From positions 1,480,042 through 1,527,418 of the forward strand of contig NZ_CP045997.1 in assembly GCF_010233585.1 (NCBI RefSeq): DNA of 47,377 nucleotides, given 5' to 3'. Of this stretch, positions 44,416 through 47,377 are shown piece after piece. Both the position numbers and the translations under genes were made by a program. The DNA is from Spirosoma endbachense (GTDB lineage: Bacteria > Bacteroidota > Bacteroidia > Cytophagales > Spirosomataceae). Positions within the stretch are counted from its first letter, which is position 1. The number at the start of each line of letters is the position of its first letter. The notes below the pieces were generated by a model. The model made no database searches. It was not told the DNA's origin and worked only from the letters and a program-made list of their open reading frames with translations.

Positions 44416-45030
44416 CTATTTCATGATTACATCTTTGACTTTAATCCGGAATAGGCCACCCGTGAACTGAGCCGTCGCTGGCATACCATTCTCTAGCCGG
44501 TTATAGACGGTCATATCTTCTTTAAAGGAAAGAGCAAAGCGCCCTTCTACCACACCAGTTGCCTGATTGATCTTCGTAACCCTGATCCAATTAGGCTCTG
44601 CTCCCTTGTCGATATAGCGTTTCGCTAAGCCGCCGGAATTGCCCACATACGAAAGGTTTGCTTGTTCATTAGGGCTACGTTTGTTTAGCTTGGCAAGGGT
44701 AGTGCGACCTTTTTTGAAGGGAATATTATAAATCATCAAGATCTGGGTCCGGGTACAGTCACCGTTAAGGCATCCCGTAGTCGTGTTAGGATTTGGCTCA
44801 CTCCCCATGCCTGGATAATCAATATCCGTATAGACCAGCAGGTTCAACTGCCTGCCATCGTCGGGCCGTTGTATCGATTCCTTGACACGTAAGAGTTGAC
44901 CGGTACCGTACCAGGTAGAATCGTTGAGCTTACTGGTCACATTGAATGGGCTGTTGGCGGAGAGTGTAGGCTGTCTGGCGCATCCGGCACCGATCAGAAG
45001 GAAGAATACGCAATAATAGGTGGTCTTCAT
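44416..45030 (-). CDS. Lipoprotein, unknown function
   Basis: A 204-residue predicted lipoprotein. The signal is MKTTYYCVFFLLIGAGC (Cys17). The mature domain is beta-rich with a hydrophobic core (RQLNLLVYTDIDYPGMGSEP, RTQILMIYNIPF) and ends with GRFALSFKEDMTVYNRLENGMPATAQFTGGLFRIKVKDV, a lay-out I associate with small DUF-type lipoproteins that carry a barrel or jelly-roll, but I cannot name a family. The GRF.L.F and FTGG.FR(I/V) motifs are the best handles. It lies between the two S41 copies and is intact, so the rearrangements did not break it. Confidence 0.75.
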   Translation of the reverse strand: MKTTYYCVFFLLIGAGCARQPTLSANSPFNVTSKLNDSTWYGTGQLLRVKESIQRPDDGRQLNLLVYTDIDYPGMGSEPNPNTTTGCLNGDCTRTQILMIYNIPFKKGRTTLAKLNKRSPNEQANLSYVGNSGGLAKRYIDKGAEPNWIRVTKINQATGVVEGRFALSFKEDMTVYNRLENGMPATAQFTGGLFRIKVKDVIMK

Positions 45031-45148
45031 AGTTGCTTTCTTTGAGATAAGGAAGAAGCCTACGATTTAAAACTACCTATATAGTTATTGTTTTAGGTTA
45101 GCTGTACAAGCGTTAAAAACTCTGTAAATCGCTATCCAGTGCGTGTCT

Positions 45149-45172
45149 CCCAAAAGGCTCCTATGCGAGACA
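45149..45172. repeat. 24-bp sequence shared with 40579-40602
   Basis: cccaaaaggctcctatgcga and four further bases match 40579-40602 at about 20 of 24 positions. Both copies lie upstream of related gggcgt words. It may be part of the same mobile or duplicated unit as the S41 copies. Confidence 0.5.
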
Positions 45173-45222
45173 AGGGGATATCCAAAATTCGGGCGTCTTT
45201 TGACTTGCCTAGTCTATGAAAA

Positions 45223-47377
45223 TTAATCGTTCCGTGCGTTGACTAGCTGCTTCGCTAAGCGTAAGCCTTGTTCATAGATCTCATCGCGCCCGCCTAAATA
45301 ACCCCCTAACGTGATGGGAACGAGTTGATCAATTTTGACCCCTCGTTGTTGATTGGGGGTGTTATCGGGGTAATACTCGCCAAAGCCCGAAAAGAAACTA
45401 AAATATTGACCCGGGAATTTTAGGGTAATAGCCATGCCGTTGGCCCCTGCCGTTGGTGTACCCACGGTAATCGATTGGCTAACCCCCTGTAGACCAATTA
45501 CGTTACCCTCTCCTTGGCTTTGCACCCCTTCATCCACCAGCAGGATATAACGCTTATGTTTTAGCAATACATTGCGCGAAGGTTGAATAATCTGGTACTC
45601 CGTACTCGTTAACTGCTGGCTGGAATTGGGACTGAAAAGAAAAGGAAATCGATTGGAAGCCACCGTATCCGGTTGATGGGCAAGGTAGGAGGCCAGCTGA
45701 CTGCCGAACTGGCTGTCACGAGGATAGCCTCGGCAATCCAACAAAATGACGGAACAATCTTTCAGGTAGTTGGCGATACTATCCAATTGCGAAGAGTAAA
45801 GCCGATTAATGCGTAAGTAGCCTATATTGCCGGGTAAACGACTCATGTAGGGAGGCAGTTTAGGACTAGGCGCGGTTTGGCCCCATAAACTGTAGTAGTG
45901 GTCCCTAGCAATACGGGTAAGCCACACCGTTTGGTATTGACCTTTCCGTTTGATGGTCACTTGGGATCGACTGCCTGAGCGACCTACTGTCAACCAGCTC
46001 ATGTAAAATTCCCGATCAAAACCAGCTTGGTTCGAAGCCGGTAAATAGTCCCACCATTGAGCCGCTAGCTGAGCCGGTGTTTGTTGATCGATACGCACTA
46101 GTTCATCGCCCGGCTGGAGTTGCGCCAGCGCATTAGCCTGGGTGGTATCAGCGAGTACGTTAATGATATACGTTTTTTGACCAAACACGTTGACGCCAAT
46201 GGGCAGATTCCCATCCAGTATTCCCCTGGGTGACCGCCCCCCTTGTTTACTAATCAGGATGCTATGCCCATCCCGTAGCGATCCCGTCAGCTTCATCAAC
46301 GCCATGAAATAGAGGGAGTCCGTGGAGGCCGCCAGAAATTGGGGAATGAAGTGAGGCACGCTTGCCGAAGCATGGGGGCCTGCCAGGAGGTATCCGCCTG
46401 CTCACTCAGCTGTTGATCGACAGCACTGCCCAGGGTACCATCTTCATACAGAACTTCGCTCGTTCTAATCTTAACCGACACCTGATCGGCCAGGGTCATT
46501 CGATAGGATTCTCCGTACATATAGTCAGGCATATCTCCTTCCAAGAGAACCCGGCAGCCTTGCCGGTGATGCAGCGCCATGACGGCTTTGAGCGTATTGA
46601 CGTTAACAAAGCGATTGATTAGGAAGCAGACCCTGGTATTGATTCGTTTTTTGAGTGGGTTCATGGGTAGGTACACACCCTCCGACATATTGCGCAGACC
46701 AAAGTAGACTTGATAATGCTGGTTCATTCGACCATCTTTCTCGATCGGTAATAGATTTAACTCATCGGGAAAGTCTTGCCGCAACAGACCGTGGTAGTAA
46801 AAGCTGCGGGCGGTAGGGAGCACCAGCGGCTGCTCAATGAGTTGACTGATGAACGGCTGGACAAACTGCGTATATTGGGCTAACCCCAGGGCATTATCAA
46901 TCCGTTCGTTCCGCAAGTCAATCACCACCGCCGACTGACTGGCCAGCTGCTCTAGTAACGAGTCGGCTCGGATGGGCTGTTGAAAAGCCTGTTGAGACAG
47001 CGCCAGGTACCATTCACCCGTAGGCAAACGCCTAGTAACGAGGTTTGGACGCTCTTTAAACCAAGTCGTATGGGTCGATAGACTAGTTGAGATAACGATG
47101 CCGGACTGGGGATCACCTAATCGAGTAAATACGTGAGTCAACGCCCATTGGAAGCTCGTCGGCGTAGGACTGGCTAGCAGGGGCTCTAGATAATCAATGA
47201 CCAGACTGTCTGTATCCAACTGGCCCTTACCAGCTAGGGGATGAAAATAGCGAATCACGCCCCAAACCCGGCCAAAATCAGCAATTCGGCTGATGGCGGC
47301 TGAATCATACCGGATCGAGCTAGCTACCCCGAGAGGAACTGACTGGGCTACTAGATTGTGATGAGGAGGTAAACCGC
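45223..47377 (-). pseudogene. S41-like tandem-domain peptidase, copy 2, frameshifted and partial
   Basis: A large S41-type gene whose 5' end runs off the window: the frame is open from 47376 inward (SRIADFGRVWGVIRYFHPLA). The first half (to about 46360) is one S41-like unit with a degenerate DGHT site (RLGDPQSGIVI) and an altered nucleophile region (CFLINRFVNVNTLKAVMAL). The second half (45223-46359, 378 codons) is the catalytic unit seen in copy 1. A 205-base deletion relative to copy 1 (junction at 46358/46359) removes the start of the second unit and shifts the frame, so the first half ends at 46296 in an unrelated tail. The deletion makes it a pseudogene unless two products are made. Copy-1 homology extends to 46487. 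Confidence 0.8.

Overview
The window looks like chromosomal DNA of a Bacteroidota bacterium of the order Cytophagales, most like Spirosoma. This rests on gene content (FecI/FecR-SusC/SusD locus, T9SS-type C-terminal domain, OMP_b-brl_3 receptor, head-GIN DUF2807 protein, AraC with an N-terminal ligand domain), weak Shine-Dalgarno sequences and several TAnnTTTG-type -7 promoter boxes. The genus is an inference; there is no rRNA or tRNA in the window.

Region 1 (1-7.2 kb) holds small independent genes: a methyltransferase, a lipoprotein, an AraC regulator, a LOV-like PAS protein without the photoactive cysteine, a four-helix membrane protein, a glycine-rich stress protein with a perfect hairpin in its leader, and an Lmo0937-type mini membrane protein. 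Region 2 (7.2-15.4 kb) is a nutrient-uptake locus: ECF sigma factor, FecR anti-sigma factor, SusC with an STN signalling domain, SusD, and a secreted protein of unknown family that is probably the enzyme. Two related 190-bp intergenic sequences in direct orientation (6801-6990 and 15671-15860, about 71% identical without a gap) bracket this locus.

Region 3 (16.4-27.0 kb) reads as one envelope system. An NtrB-like kinase and an NtrC-like sigma-54 activator diverge from an ABC ATPase and an FtsX/MacB-type permease. These are followed by a TonB-dependent receptor, an S41 protease and a DUF2807 protein. A near-consensus sigma-54 promoter and an array of CGAACA half-sites lie directly before the receptor, which suggests that the two-component pair controls it.

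Region 4 (27.4-38.5 kb) has small conserved or secreted proteins, a stand-alone LytTR regulator, a 1354-residue secreted beta-propeller/Ig-type protein with a T9SS-like tail, a TonB-like protein and several hypothetical genes. Region 5 (38.6-47.4 kb) is rearranged DNA. It has a tyrosine recombinase with a perfect 13-7-13 inverted repeat at its promoter and a 59-residue downstream gene. It also has a DinB protein, fragments of lost genes, a 163-bp IS21-like remnant, and three broken S41-type genes, two of which are copies of each other damaged in complementary places. The last copy runs off the right edge of the window.
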